A stretch of DNA of 53,218 bases from the NCBI GenBank assembly GCA_946479985.1, contig CAMLIF010000015.1:1-53218 (forward strand), written 5' to 3'. The position numbers and the translations under genes are program-made. Source of the DNA: an uncultured Flavobacteriales bacterium (lineage in GTDB: Bacteria; Bacteroidota; Bacteroidia; Flavobacteriales; Crocinitomicaceae). The notes below the pieces were generated by a model. That model did no database searches. It worked only from the letters and a program-made list of their open reading frames with translations, and was not told where the DNA came from. This document shows, piece after piece, positions 35,170 through 43,149 of this stretch; positions within the stretch are counted from its first letter, which is position 1, and each line of letters starts with the position of its first letter.

Positions 35170-35835
35170 TTAAAAATCCAGTAAATCCTTCTCAGGAGGA
35201 CTTACAACCCACACTTTCTTTTCTTCCGTTTCCCCATTCACAATTCGATTAATCCTTGGCTGTAAGAACCAAATAGCAACCGGAAATATCAGTAGGAAAA
35301 AGAAATCGCCCACAAAATCTCCAAAAGTAACCTGACGCTGCAATTCTGCCATTTTAATCGTTTTCGCAACTACATAATTGTTGTTTAAGAAACAAAACAT
35401 CATAGAGAAATTACCAATAATTCCCATTAAAATTAACGTAATAAAGAAAGAAGACGGAGGACGATGACCAGGCTGGAAATTTGCGAAATCATCCATAAAC
35501 AAAAAAGGCATAACACTTATATAGACAAGCGGAAGAAAGAATGTCAGTTTAAAAAGATTCAATCGTGTTTTTCTTCCTTCTATCAAGATATATCTACGCA
35601 GGTTAACAGCTACATTCCACATCCATAACAACTGAGTTCCCACAGACAGAATGGCGACAATTGGCATAAAATAATTTATCCACATCAAATCTTTCAGCCC
35701 CTCAGGACCTCCGGAAGTCACTACAGTAGAAACAACAACAACCATAAATACAATCATTGTAACAAAAGGAATAACAACCGCCGGCACAAAGATTTGCCAG
35801 TGTTTTGCTCTTAAAAACAAAGGGGCTTTCATCAT
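35170..35835 (-). CDS. Conserved multi-spanning membrane protein of unknown function
   Basis: This 221-residue protein has five to six predicted membrane helices (VPAVVIPFVTMIVFMVVVVS, YFMPIVAILSVGTQLLWMW, FKLTFFLPLVYISVMPFLFM, FFITLILMGIIGNFSMMFCF, DFFFLLIFPVAIWFLQPRI). The short cytoplasmic or periplasmic loops include WMWNVAVNLRRYI and NNYVVAKTIKMAELQRQVTFGD. A short charged tail ends in PPEKDLLDF. No known transporter or enzyme motif is visible. It follows the TPR lipoprotein gene terminator on the minus strand and converges with the OmpA gene. Confidence 0.72.
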   Translation of the reverse strand: MMKAPLFLRAKHWQIFVPAVVIPFVTMIVFMVVVVSTVVTSGGPEGLKDLMWINYFMPIVAILSVGTQLLWMWNVAVNLRRYILIEGRKTRLNLFKLTFFLPLVYISVMPFLFMDDFANFQPGHRPPSSFFITLILMGIIGNFSMMFCFLNNNYVVAKTIKMAELQRQVTFGDFVGDFFFLLIFPVAIWFLQPRINRIVNGETEEKKVWVVSPPEKDLLDF

Positions 35836-35852
35836 TTTATAAAAATAAAAAA

Positions 35853-35882
35853 AATCCCGTCATACCAGAGGCAGACGGGATT
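35853..35882 (-). terminator. Terminator after the TPR lipoprotein gene
   Basis: AATCCCGTC at 35853-35861 and GACGGGATT at 35874-35882 form a perfect 9-bp stem. On the minus strand it runs into TTTTTTTTATTTTT. It lies 20 nt after the stop codon. Confidence 0.9.
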
Positions 35883-35901
35883 CTATATTGAGTAATTCTA
35901 A

Positions 35902-37605
35902 TTACTTAATGAAAGACATAGAAGTTTCATTCTCATACTTCAAGAACTCACGATCTTTAGCAGCTTTAGCTTTCCATGCAGCATCTTTAGCGATTGCTTT
36001 TTTCAAGTTATCAACGACTTTAGTCAAGTTATTGTTATGAGCAGCAGCAATTGCTTTCAAGTAGTAACCTTGACCTGTTTCCTTATCATTAGAAGCGTCA
36101 ATTGTTTCTTCAACAACTCCTGGCATATCTTGCAATAATTGACACAATGCCTTGTTGAAACAGCTTTCAGATCCAAAAAGAGCAAGTGCTTCGTTGTATT
36201 TACCGTTTTGAACAGCAATAACACCCTGATTGTATTTTGTCTCAGGAGCTCCGCCAGCTTGCGCTAACAGTTGAGTAGCTTTTGCACGATCTCCGTTTAC
36301 ACCAGCAACAGCACCTAAGTTGTTTTTAGTGATTTGGTTATCTTTCAATCCGTTTGCTTTCTCAAATTGAGATTTAGCCTCAGAAACTTTTCCTAATTGG
36401 TACAAGGCAGCTCCAACATTGTTCGCAGCACGCTCATCTTTAGCATCTTTTTTCTCAGCCTCACGGTATAAACGCAATTTCTCGTTTACATCTTCCGTTA
36501 AAGAGGCAGTGAATAACAATTCTTCTAAAGTCAATTTTTGCGGATCAGAAACAGAGATTGATTTCAACTCTTCGTCAGAATAACCTGTCAAATCGTAAAC
36601 AACAACCATTTCAGAACGACGCAACAAAGGGAAGATCTCTTTGTCTAACTCAGTAAATACTTTACCAAGATTACGCATATCTTTCTCTTTAGTAGCGTTG
36701 TCAGTAGACATATCGATAATACGCAAGATCAAATCTTTATCTTCTTGTTTGATTTTCGTGTTTTTCTCTAATTCTTTTCTGAATCCAACTAAATCTTCAC
36801 CTTTTGCATTTAAGCTGTAAATCTCTGTTTGAACTTTATCATTCTTAGATTTTTTACCCAACTCAATTGTTGCAGTTTTTGCAGTGTTAGAACGGTCAGT
36901 TGACAAAGTGTTGTTTTTGTCTTCTTCACCTTCAGGAGATGCAAAACCTGTAATGCTGATAGATTTAATGTTGATTTTCGGATTAGCCTGAGCTGCTGTC
37001 AACCATGCACCTAAATCAACGATATCTTTATCTTTCCACTCGTTTTTACGAACTTCAGATTTCCCTTGTTCGTAGTTAATCTGAGCAACAGTACTTTGTT
37101 CAGTAACACGCTTAAAGTTGTCTTTTGCGTAAATAACACGGAAATCTTTGTTTACCAGGTAAGGAGTGATGATTGTTCCTTGGCAAATCGTTGTGTCCTC
37201 GAACTTACCTTCTTTTTCTTTACCACCTTTGTAAACTTTACCAGTAGCTCTCAACACTGTGTATTCGAACTCCGGTTTGTAAGCAACAACGTCAGAGTAC
37301 TTAACAGTTCCTCCTGGTTTGTATTGAATAACGTTTCCGTTTCCAGTTGCTTTTTCCCCCTGAATAGTTACAGGCTTCAATGCAGTATTACCCAACATCG
37401 GGGTAATTTCAGCAGATGCTTTCTTCTTAATTCCTTTTTCCGGTAATTTAACTTCAATGTTAACTCGTACACTGTCAGCGTGCATTTCAAGAGGGCAAGG
37501 GGTTACAGTATATGTAACATCCTTCAGTAAATCACAACTTGAAACAACCGATCCAGCTACAGCTAATAAAGCTAAACCTTTGATACTTTGCTTTTTCATA
37601 TTCAA
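35902..37605 (-). CDS. Lipoprotein with OmpA-like middle domain and TPR repeats
   Basis: The 567-residue lipoprotein has a lipobox at SVVSSC (Cys24). An N-terminal beta domain (DVTYTVTPCPLEMHADSVRV to about 190) precedes an OmpA-like segment (INIKSISITGFASPEGEEDK, NNTLSTDRSNTAKTATIEL). The helical C-terminal half contains tetratricopeptide-like repeats (NNVGAALYQLGKVSEAKSQF, KNNLGAVAGVNGDRAKATQL, NQGVIAVQNGKYNEALALF, YYLKAIAAAHNNN). This architecture is seen in envelope lipoproteins of Bacteroidales and Flavobacteriales without a fixed name. The C-terminal repeats suggest a protein-binding platform in the periplasm. Met1 (37605) and Met3 (37599) are both possible starts. Confidence 0.82.
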   Translation of the reverse strand: MNMKKQSIKGLALLAVAGSVVSSCDLLKDVTYTVTPCPLEMHADSVRVNIEVKLPEKGIKKKASAEITPMLGNTALKPVTIQGEKATGNGNVIQYKPGGTVKYSDVVAYKPEFEYTVLRATGKVYKGGKEKEGKFEDTTICQGTIITPYLVNKDFRVIYAKDNFKRVTEQSTVAQINYEQGKSEVRKNEWKDKDIVDLGAWLTAAQANPKINIKSISITGFASPEGEEDKNNTLSTDRSNTAKTATIELGKKSKNDKVQTEIYSLNAKGEDLVGFRKELEKNTKIKQEDKDLILRIIDMSTDNATKEKDMRNLGKVFTELDKEIFPLLRRSEMVVVYDLTGYSDEELKSISVSDPQKLTLEELLFTASLTEDVNEKLRLYREAEKKDAKDERAANNVGAALYQLGKVSEAKSQFEKANGLKDNQITKNNLGAVAGVNGDRAKATQLLAQAGGAPETKYNQGVIAVQNGKYNEALALFGSESCFNKALCQLLQDMPGVVEETIDASNDKETGQGYYLKAIAAAHNNNLTKVVDNLKKAIAKDAAWKAKAAKDREFLKYENETSMSFIK

Positions 37606-37677
37606 TTGTTAGTTTCTATTCGATTAAATAAAAATTCCGTGCAATAATAATCATTTTTTCTTTAGTCCTTAAACTGT

Positions 37678-38193
37678 TTACAATTTCTTTGCAAAGTCAA
37701 TGTTTGTAACTGCTAAACGCGCTTCACCCGAATCAGAGCAGTTCAACAAATGCCATTCCATTGTTCGATTCGTCAAAACGTTAATAAATAAGGGATTGAG
37801 TTCATTCATCGGCACCAAAACGAACTTTCTTTTATCAAAAAATTTGTGCGGCACATTCAGTTCATCAGTGTTTATAACTTTTGTGTCGACAAATAAGATA
37901 TCTATGTCGATAATTCGCGATTGGTAGCCCTCCAAAGTTTTCGCCTCCCTCCCCAGGAATTCTTCTATTCCCCGTGTCACTTCGAGCAGCTCAGAAGGCT
38001 CTATACGGCAATCAACTTCAACAGCCATATTATAGAATGACGATTTGGTTTCAAAACCCCATGGCGGAGTCTCATAAACAGAGGAATACTTCAGCACTTT
38101 CAATCCGTTTGCTTCAAGCTGACGAACAGCAGCGACCAAATTCTCCAGCCGATTTCCCAAATTGGTTCCAAGCCCCAGATAAACACCCTTCAT
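37678..38193 (-). CDS. folK: FolK, 6-hydroxymethyl-7,8-dihydropterin pyrophosphokinase
   Basis: FolK (HPPK) transfers pyrophosphate from ATP to 6-hydroxymethyl-7,8-dihydropterin in folate synthesis. The 171-residue protein shows VYLGLGTNLGNRLENLVAAV, SSVYETPPWGFETKSSFYNM, LGREAKTLEGYQSRIIDIDI followed by LFVDTKV, which contains the Mg-binding Asp pair of the HPPK signature, and NVPHKFFDKRKFVLVPMNEL. It is divergent from sppA. Its putative -7 box ends only four bases before the ATG, so the transcript may be leaderless. Confidence 0.95.
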   Translation of the reverse strand: MKGVYLGLGTNLGNRLENLVAAVRQLEANGLKVLKYSSVYETPPWGFETKSSFYNMAVEVDCRIEPSELLEVTRGIEEFLGREAKTLEGYQSRIIDIDILFVDTKVINTDELNVPHKFFDKRKFVLVPMNELNPLFINVLTNRTMEWHLLNCSDSGEARLAVTNIDFAKKL

Positions 38194-38197
38194 AGCT

Positions 38198-38205
38198 CAA
38201 AAATA
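38198..38205 (-). promoter_or_regulatory. Putative -7 box (TATTTTTG) touching the folK start
   Basis: CAAAAATA on the plus strand reads TATTTTTG on the minus strand, an exact TAnnTTTG match only four bases before the folK ATG at 38191-38193. Transcription would begin at or just inside the start codon. Confidence 0.45.
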
Positions 38206-38270
38206 CTGAAATATGACTCACAATTAATGTGAACAAAATCAGATTTCCACAGCAAGTTTAATCTGTTGGC

Positions 38271-38278
38271 TATATTTG
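38271..38278 (+). promoter_or_regulatory. Putative -7 box TATATTTG of sppA
   Basis: TATATTTG fits TAnnTTTG exactly and ends 26 nt before the ATG at 38305. It falls inside the longer reading frame that starts with TTG at 38266, supporting the shorter protein. Confidence 0.5.
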
Positions 38279-38304
38279 TTAACTCACTCAATTTGGTTCG
38301 CTTT

Positions 38305-40080
38305 ATGACTACAACTGTTAAAGTATCTTTTTGGCGCATTTTCTGGGCCTCACTCCTTTCAGGAATTCTACTTTCTATAATCGGATGGATTTTCTGGCTT
38401 GCTGTTTTTTCTTCGTTGTCATCCGGGGAAGTTTCAAAGGACAGAACTGTACTGCGATTAAAACTAAGCGGACAAATTGCAGACCGGACTTCCAGTAAAC
38501 TTGACAGAACTGCCATAAGCATTGATTCAAAAATTGGTCTTGCAGACATTTTGAACGGCTTTGAGGAAGCTAAAGGAGATAACCGTATTAAAGGAATTTA
38601 CCTTGATCTGGCCAATGTGAATTGTGGTTATTCAACCGCGAGAGAAATCAGGAACGCAATTACCGATTTTCAATCTTCGGGAAAATTCTGTATTGCCTAC
38701 CTGCACGGTGAAGTAATTACCCAAAAGCAATATTATATTGCCTCGGCAGCTAAGAAATGTTACGGTTTCAAAGGATCTAATATGGAGTTTCTCGGCTTAG
38801 GAGCAGAGCTAACTTTCTACAAAAAACTATTTGACAAGGTTGGGTTGGAAATGCAGATTATCAAAGGCTCCAATAACGATTTCAAAAGTGCTGTGGAACC
38901 TTTTTTCAGAGAAAACATGAGTGATTCAAGCCGCCTACAGGTGAACCGATATTTAACTTCGATCTGGAATACTATTTCTATGGATATTTCAAAAAGCCGG
39001 AAAATTGGTGTTGCAAAACTGAATACGCTTGCAGAAAACGCAACGATTCGTTCAGTTGAAGATGCCGTAAACCAAAGACTGATTGATGCCAGTTACTATG
39101 AAGACGAAGTTGCGGCAATTATTGAAAAAGAAGCCGGAATTGACGATCTGGCCCAAATGGAAACATTCGAACATTATGCAAAATCGAAGTTTAAAGATAC
39201 CCAGAAAGGTTACAGCGATGAAACCCGCAACCAGGTAGCAGTTATTGTTGCGGAAGGTGGAATATCCGTTAACGGAGACGAGTTTTCTTCAACCAGAGTT
39301 TGTCGTTATTTCAAAGAAGTAAGAAACAATAAGAACGTAAAAGTTGTTGTTTTCAGAGTAAATAGTCCGGGTGGAAGTGCCCTGGCATCTGAAGAAATCT
39401 GGAGAGAAGTGAATTTGACTGCAAAAGTCAAAAAAGTAATTGTGTCTATGGGAGATGTCGCTGCTTCGGGCGGATATTACGTTTCTACGGCTGCAGATTA
39501 CATTTTTGCCGAGCCAAGCACTATAACAGGTTCTATCGGAGTTTTCGGAACTATTCCATATACGGGAGCCCTGCTTGAAAACAACCTTGGCTTAACATTC
39601 GATCGTGTTCAAACCCATTCTCATGCTGTTTTAAGCCTGAACAGAAGACTAACACCGGAAGAACTGGCAATGGTGCAAATAGGCGTTGATGATATCTATT
39701 TACAATTCAAACAACGTGTGGCTGACGGAAGAAAAATGAGTCTGCAAGAAGTGGAACGTTTAGCGCGCGGAAGAGTCTGGACAGGTGAAGATGCTTTGAA
39801 GAACGGTTTAGTTGATGAGATGGGCGGATTGAATGACGCTATCGCATATGCCATTCAAATTGCCAAAGTGAAAAAGCCAAAGATTCGCTATTATCCTATT
39901 GTTGAAGAAAATGCCATTGACGACCTGCTGGAAAGCCTGGCAAACGACGAAGACCTTCAGGCTTCGGTAAAAGATGACAACATGCAAATTATGACGAAAG
40001 AGTGGCTCGATAGAATTAAAGTATTGCAGGAATTCAACGGAATTCAAATGCGTTTACCTTACGAAATCACCATTCACTAA
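38305..40080 (+). CDS. sppA: SppA, signal peptide peptidase (67K type, S49)
   Basis: SppA degrades cleaved signal peptides in the cytoplasmic membrane. From the ATG at 38305 the 591-residue protein has one N-terminal membrane helix (VSFWRIFWASLLSGILLSII) and two S49 repeats. The Ser-Lys dyad is visible as Lys194 in NNDFKSAVEPFF and Ser388 in GDVAASGGYYVSTAADYIFA, in the same relative order as in the E. coli 67K enzyme. FRVNSPGGSALASEEIW and STITGSIGVFGTIPYTGALL are also typical. The extension to TTG 38266 lies across the -7 box and is rejected. murB follows after 19 nt with its own promoter box. Confidence 0.92.
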   Translation: MTTTVKVSFWRIFWASLLSGILLSIIGWIFWLAVFSSLSSGEVSKDRTVLRLKLSGQIADRTSSKLDRTAISIDSKIGLADILNGFEEAKGDNRIKGIYLDLANVNCGYSTAREIRNAITDFQSSGKFCIAYLHGEVITQKQYYIASAAKKCYGFKGSNMEFLGLGAELTFYKKLFDKVGLEMQIIKGSNNDFKSAVEPFFRENMSDSSRLQVNRYLTSIWNTISMDISKSRKIGVAKLNTLAENATIRSVEDAVNQRLIDASYYEDEVAAIIEKEAGIDDLAQMETFEHYAKSKFKDTQKGYSDETRNQVAVIVAEGGISVNGDEFSSTRVCRYFKEVRNNKNVKVVVFRVNSPGGSALASEEIWREVNLTAKVKKVIVSMGDVAASGGYYVSTAADYIFAEPSTITGSIGVFGTIPYTGALLENNLGLTFDRVQTHSHAVLSLNRRLTPEELAMVQIGVDDIYLQFKQRVADGRKMSLQEVERLARGRVWTGEDALKNGLVDEMGGLNDAIAYAIQIAKVKKPKIRYYPIVEENAIDDLLESLANDEDLQASVKDDNMQIMTKEWLDRIKVLQEFNGIQMRLPYEITIH

Positions 40081-40087
40081 TTCCGTT

Positions 40088-40095
40088 TAACTTTG
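40088..40095 (+). promoter_or_regulatory. Putative -7 box TAACTTTG touching the murB start
   Basis: TAACTTTG is an exact TAnnTTTG match that ends four bases before the murB ATG at 40100. Transcription from it would be leaderless. It lies in the 19-nt gap after sppA. Confidence 0.45.
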
Positions 40096-40099
40096 CGGC

Positions 40100-41107
40100 A
40101 TGATTGAAAGAAACTTCGACCTTCGGACACTAAATACGTTCGGAATTTCTGTTAAAGCAAGCGGTTTTTCCGCATTCAAATCAGTTAAAGAACTGAAGGA
40201 GTTACTTCCTGATAGAAAAGCATTCAATAACCTGCTTGTTCTTGGTGGCGGAAGCAATATTCTTTTTACCAAAGACGTTGATGCGCTTGTTCTCAGAAAT
40301 GAGATAACAGGAATTTCAACTGTTGAAGAAAATGATGACTTTGTCATTTTGAAAGCAGGTTCGGGTGTTGTGTGGCATGATTTCGTGATGTATGCCGTAA
40401 ACAATAATCTGGGAGGCATTGAAAATCTCAGCCTGATTCCCGGAAGTGTTGGTGCCAGCCCGATGCAAAACATTGGCGCATACGGCGTTGAAATTAAGGA
40501 TGTTTTTGTTTCGCTTGAAGCACTGAATATTGAGAACGGAGAATTAAGAATTTTCACCGCGCCGGAATGCAAGTTCGGTTACCGCGAAAGTGTTTTCAAA
40601 AGAGAATTGAAAAATCAGTTCATCATTACAAGTGTAAACTACAGGTTATCTAAGAATCCGATCCTGCAAACTTCGTATGGCGCAATTCAGGATGAGCTTC
40701 TTTCCCAGGGCAAAGAGCCAAGCGTAAAGAACATCAGCGATGCTGTAATTGCTATTCGAAACAGCAAATTACCCAATCCGAAAAATTTAGGAAACGCAGG
40801 AAGCTTTTTCAAAAACCCGGTTGTATCTGCAGAAAAGGCGGAAAGTTTGAAAGCTCAATTCCCGACCATTCCGAATTATCCTCAGCCTGACGGCTCTGTG
40901 AAGCTTGCCGCAGGCTGGTTAATTGAACAAACCGGCTGGAAAGGAAAAAGGGTTGGTAACTGTGGAGTTCACAACAAGCAGGCGCTGGTTCTTGTCAACT
41001 ATGGTGGCTCAACGGGTTCTGAAATTTACGATCTTTCCACTTCCGTTTTAAGTGAAGTGAAGTCGAAATTCGGGATAGATCTAGAGCGCGAAGTCAATAT
41101 CTGGTAA
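40100..41107 (+). CDS. murB: MurB, UDP-N-acetylenolpyruvoylglucosamine reductase (type I)
   Basis: MurB reduces UDP-GlcNAc-enolpyruvate to UDP-MurNAc with NADPH and FAD. The 335-residue protein begins with FDLRTLNTFGISVKA and then shows the FAD-binding VLGGGSNILFTKDVDALVLR. GGIENLSLIPGSVGASPMQN and IGAYGVEIKDVFVSLEA, CKFGYRESVFKRELKNQFII, NAGSFFKNPVVS with the catalytic serine, and PDGSVKLAAGWLIEQTGWKG follow. The tyrosine-containing GYRESVFK loop and the length mark the E. coli-like type I enzyme. Together with murF at 7923 it represents two cytoplasmic peptidoglycan steps in the window. Confidence 0.96.
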   Translation: MIERNFDLRTLNTFGISVKASGFSAFKSVKELKELLPDRKAFNNLLVLGGGSNILFTKDVDALVLRNEITGISTVEENDDFVILKAGSGVVWHDFVMYAVNNNLGGIENLSLIPGSVGASPMQNIGAYGVEIKDVFVSLEALNIENGELRIFTAPECKFGYRESVFKRELKNQFIITSVNYRLSKNPILQTSYGAIQDELLSQGKEPSVKNISDAVIAIRNSKLPNPKNLGNAGSFFKNPVVSAEKAESLKAQFPTIPNYPQPDGSVKLAAGWLIEQTGWKGKRVGNCGVHNKQALVLVNYGGSTGSEIYDLSTSVLSEVKSKFGIDLEREVNIW

Positions 41108-41409
41108 TTCTTTAAAGAATAATTCACCACTTTCTTTAAAATGAATATTTCATATATTCCAATGAGTATTCTGCGCGTGAGCTTTTTTATATAGTTCATT
41201 TTATCGAAAATAGCTATGCCTGCATAATTATTTCATCAAATTCATAACTTGCTGTTTTACAACTATTTCATGAGGAGAATTTTTTCATTCTAAGAACGTT
41301 GATCTTTTAACAAACTTGTTTTTTCTAGGTACAAGTCCTAAATTGATTTAAGAAAAATCGGGTTACCAGACCGGGCTTTCCAATTTAGTTACTACTTAAA
41401 AAATGACTT
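41108..41409. other. 302-nt gap before the small secreted protein
   Basis: No supported gene is present. A perfect 14-bp palindrome ATTCTTTAAAGAAT at 41107-41120 overlaps the last base of murB. The rest is AT-rich and holds no -7 consensus box, although a long leader of the next gene remains possible. Confidence 0.5.
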
Positions 41410-41829
41410 ATGAAAACGCTACTCACATGGGTCTTTATGACGGGAATATTTTCCAGTGCAATTTGCCAGAAAATGATCCAAACGAAATCAGACTGCGCTA
41501 TGGCCACACAACGCCATATCGAACAAACTCTCTCCGTTGAAGAGCAGCTTGCACTTCAAAATGATCTTGAGAAAATGAGTATCCTGGATTATGTTTATAG
41601 CTCCTCTTACAGCTTCAGTAGTAATCAAATGGTTCTCAAATCTCAAAAAGCATTATTCAACATTGAAAAATATGAACGCATGCGCCAGCAATCATGTAAC
41701 ACAGTCATCTTTGACGAGGCAAGTGGTTTAAGTGTAACACTTTTTTCCCTTGACGAAGTTGACAGGCAAATTTCACAAATCCGGTTGCAGTTTCAGCTGG
41801 CTGAAAGTTCTGCAAACAAAACAAACTAA
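41410..41829 (+). CDS. Small secreted protein of unknown function
   Basis: The 139-residue product has a signal peptide (MKTLLTWVFMTGIFSSAICQ) with cleavage expected after CQ or near it. The mature part is soluble and helical in appearance (CAMATQRHIEQTLSVEEQLA, LQNDLEKMSILDYVYSSSY, QKALFNIEKYERMRQQSCN). It carries two cysteines that could form a disulfide. No family was recognised. A good hairpin terminator follows, which supports it as an expressed single gene. Confidence 0.65.
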   Translation: MKTLLTWVFMTGIFSSAICQKMIQTKSDCAMATQRHIEQTLSVEEQLALQNDLEKMSILDYVYSSSYSFSSNQMVLKSQKALFNIEKYERMRQQSCNTVIFDEASGLSVTLFSLDEVDRQISQIRLQFQLAESSANKTN

Positions 41830-41867
41830 TCTCCATTCATCCAATGCGCTACACTACTACTTCTTAT

Positions 41868-41902
41868 AACTCCTGATTTGGCTACACGGATCGGGAGTTT
41901 TT
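41868..41902 (+). terminator. Terminator after the small secreted protein gene
   Basis: AACTCCTGAT at 41868-41877 pairs with ATCGGGAGTT at 41890-41899 (10 bp with one G-U pair), followed by T to 41902. It lies between convergent genes, 38 nt after the stop codon at 41829. Confidence 0.8.
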
Positions 41903-41924
41903 ATTTCGTGTGATTCCCAAATTT

Positions 41925-43022
41925 CTAGAACTCTAAACTCAACTGTGCATCCCGCGGGCGCTGAATAGTATCAGAATCATTCTCATCCTGCAATCGGTGC
42001 ATAGATAATCCTAGTAAACGCAACGGAAGTTCGAACTGTATTTCTTCAAACAAAACTTCAACAGCACTGAATATCTGCGAATATTCAGAAATTCCTTTTT
42101 CAAAAGACGTACTTTTCGTATGGATCGAAAAATCGGAATAACGCCACTTTATGGAAAGTGTTTTTCCTTTCACCCCGGAACGTTTCAGTCTGCCCGAAAG
42201 TTGTTGCGCAGTCTTATCCAGTTGCTCCAGCATGGCTCTTCTCGAAACCATGTCAGTATTAAATGTTCTTTCAACAGCAATTGATTTACGTTCCCGGTTC
42301 GATTTTACGGTGGACTTTTGAATACCTCTGACAATATTATAAAAATGTTCGGCCTGATTTCCGAAACCTTTCCTGAGCTCCTCCAATGATTTCTCTTTCA
42401 GGTCTTTACCCGTAAAAACGCCTAAACGTTTCATTTTTACCGCAGTCTTCTGCCCTACTCCAAAGAACTGATCAATGCGTAATTTCTCCAGGAAAGCATG
42501 AACTTCATCCGGTGGAACTGTGCATTGTCCATTCGGTTTATTGACATCAGAGGCAATTTTGGCCGTGAATTTATTGATTGAAATTCCGGCAGATGCATTC
42601 AGCCCCAATTCATCAAAAATGCGTTTTCTTATTTCTCTGGCAATGACTGTTGCTGAAGTCAATCCTTTTTTATTTTCGGTAACGTCTAAAAAAGCTTCGT
42701 CGAGTGACAGCGGTTCAACGTCATCTGTGTATTCCAGAAAAATGGCGCGGATCTGCTGCGAGATTTCCTGGTAACGGTCAAAGCGGGGTGGAACGAAAAT
42801 CAGTTCCGGGCAACAGCGTGCAGCAATAATACCCGACATGGCGGAACGAACACCAAACTTCCGGGCTTCGTAACTTGCAGCCGAAATAACACCTCCACGG
42901 GTACTTCCGCCAACGGCTAAAGGCTTTCCTCTCAATTCCGGATTATCCAGCTGCTCAACAGAAGCATAGAACGCATCCATGTCAATGTGGATGATTTTTC
43001 GTACCTCTTGTTCCTTTTCCAT
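41925..43022 (-). CDS. dinB: DinB, DNA polymerase IV (Y-family)
   Basis: DinB performs translesion synthesis. The 365-residue protein has the catalytic KIIHIDMDAFYASVEQLDNP with Asp14 and Asp16, VEPLSLDEAFLDVTENK with the second acidic pair, ASAGISINKFTAKIASDVNK and PNGQCTVPP in the palm, an HhH region around FFGVGQKTAVKMKRLGVF, and the little-finger domain. The last residues, AQLSLEF, form the usual sliding-clamp binding motif (QLxLF-like). There is no LexA box visible upstream. Length is standard. Confidence 0.95.
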   Translation of the reverse strand: MEKEQEVRKIIHIDMDAFYASVEQLDNPELRGKPLAVGGSTRGGVISAASYEARKFGVRSAMSGIIAARCCPELIFVPPRFDRYQEISQQIRAIFLEYTDDVEPLSLDEAFLDVTENKKGLTSATVIAREIRKRIFDELGLNASAGISINKFTAKIASDVNKPNGQCTVPPDEVHAFLEKLRIDQFFGVGQKTAVKMKRLGVFTGKDLKEKSLEELRKGFGNQAEHFYNIVRGIQKSTVKSNRERKSIAVERTFNTDMVSRRAMLEQLDKTAQQLSGRLKRSGVKGKTLSIKWRYSDFSIHTKSTSFEKGISEYSQIFSAVEVLFEEIQFELPLRLLGLSMHRLQDENDSDTIQRPRDAQLSLEF

Positions 43023-43050
43023 TTTCCAGATTCTCCTTAACCGAGCAGAA

Positions 43051-43058
43051 CAAAGTTA
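43051..43058 (-). promoter_or_regulatory. Putative -7 box (TAACTTTG) of dinB
   Basis: CAAAGTTA on the plus strand reads TAACTTTG on the minus strand, an exact TAnnTTTG match 28 nt before the dinB start. Confidence 0.5.
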
Positions 43059-43128
43059 AGAATCATCTGCTTAGCCGGAAAACCGTTTTTTAATGAATTC
43101 ACCGGTCATTGGTTCGCTCATTTTTCAA

Positions 43129-43136
43129 TACATTTG
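43129..43136 (+). promoter_or_regulatory. Putative -7 box TACATTTG of the DUF2891 gene
   Basis: TACATTTG fits TAnnTTTG and ends 13 nt before the ATG at 43150. A TTG lies 17 nt upstream (43109-43111), slightly closer than the usual -33 spacing. Confidence 0.45.
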
Positions 43137-43149
43137 GGCAAAACGATCT

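Noticed and set aside
38266..38304. TTG start for sppA
   Set aside because: The stretch contains the putative -7 box and pushes the membrane helix away from the N-terminus.
41107..41120. ATTCTTTAAAGAAT palindrome as a terminator of murB
   Set aside because: It has no loop, no GC pairs of note and no T tract; it could be chance in AT-rich DNA.
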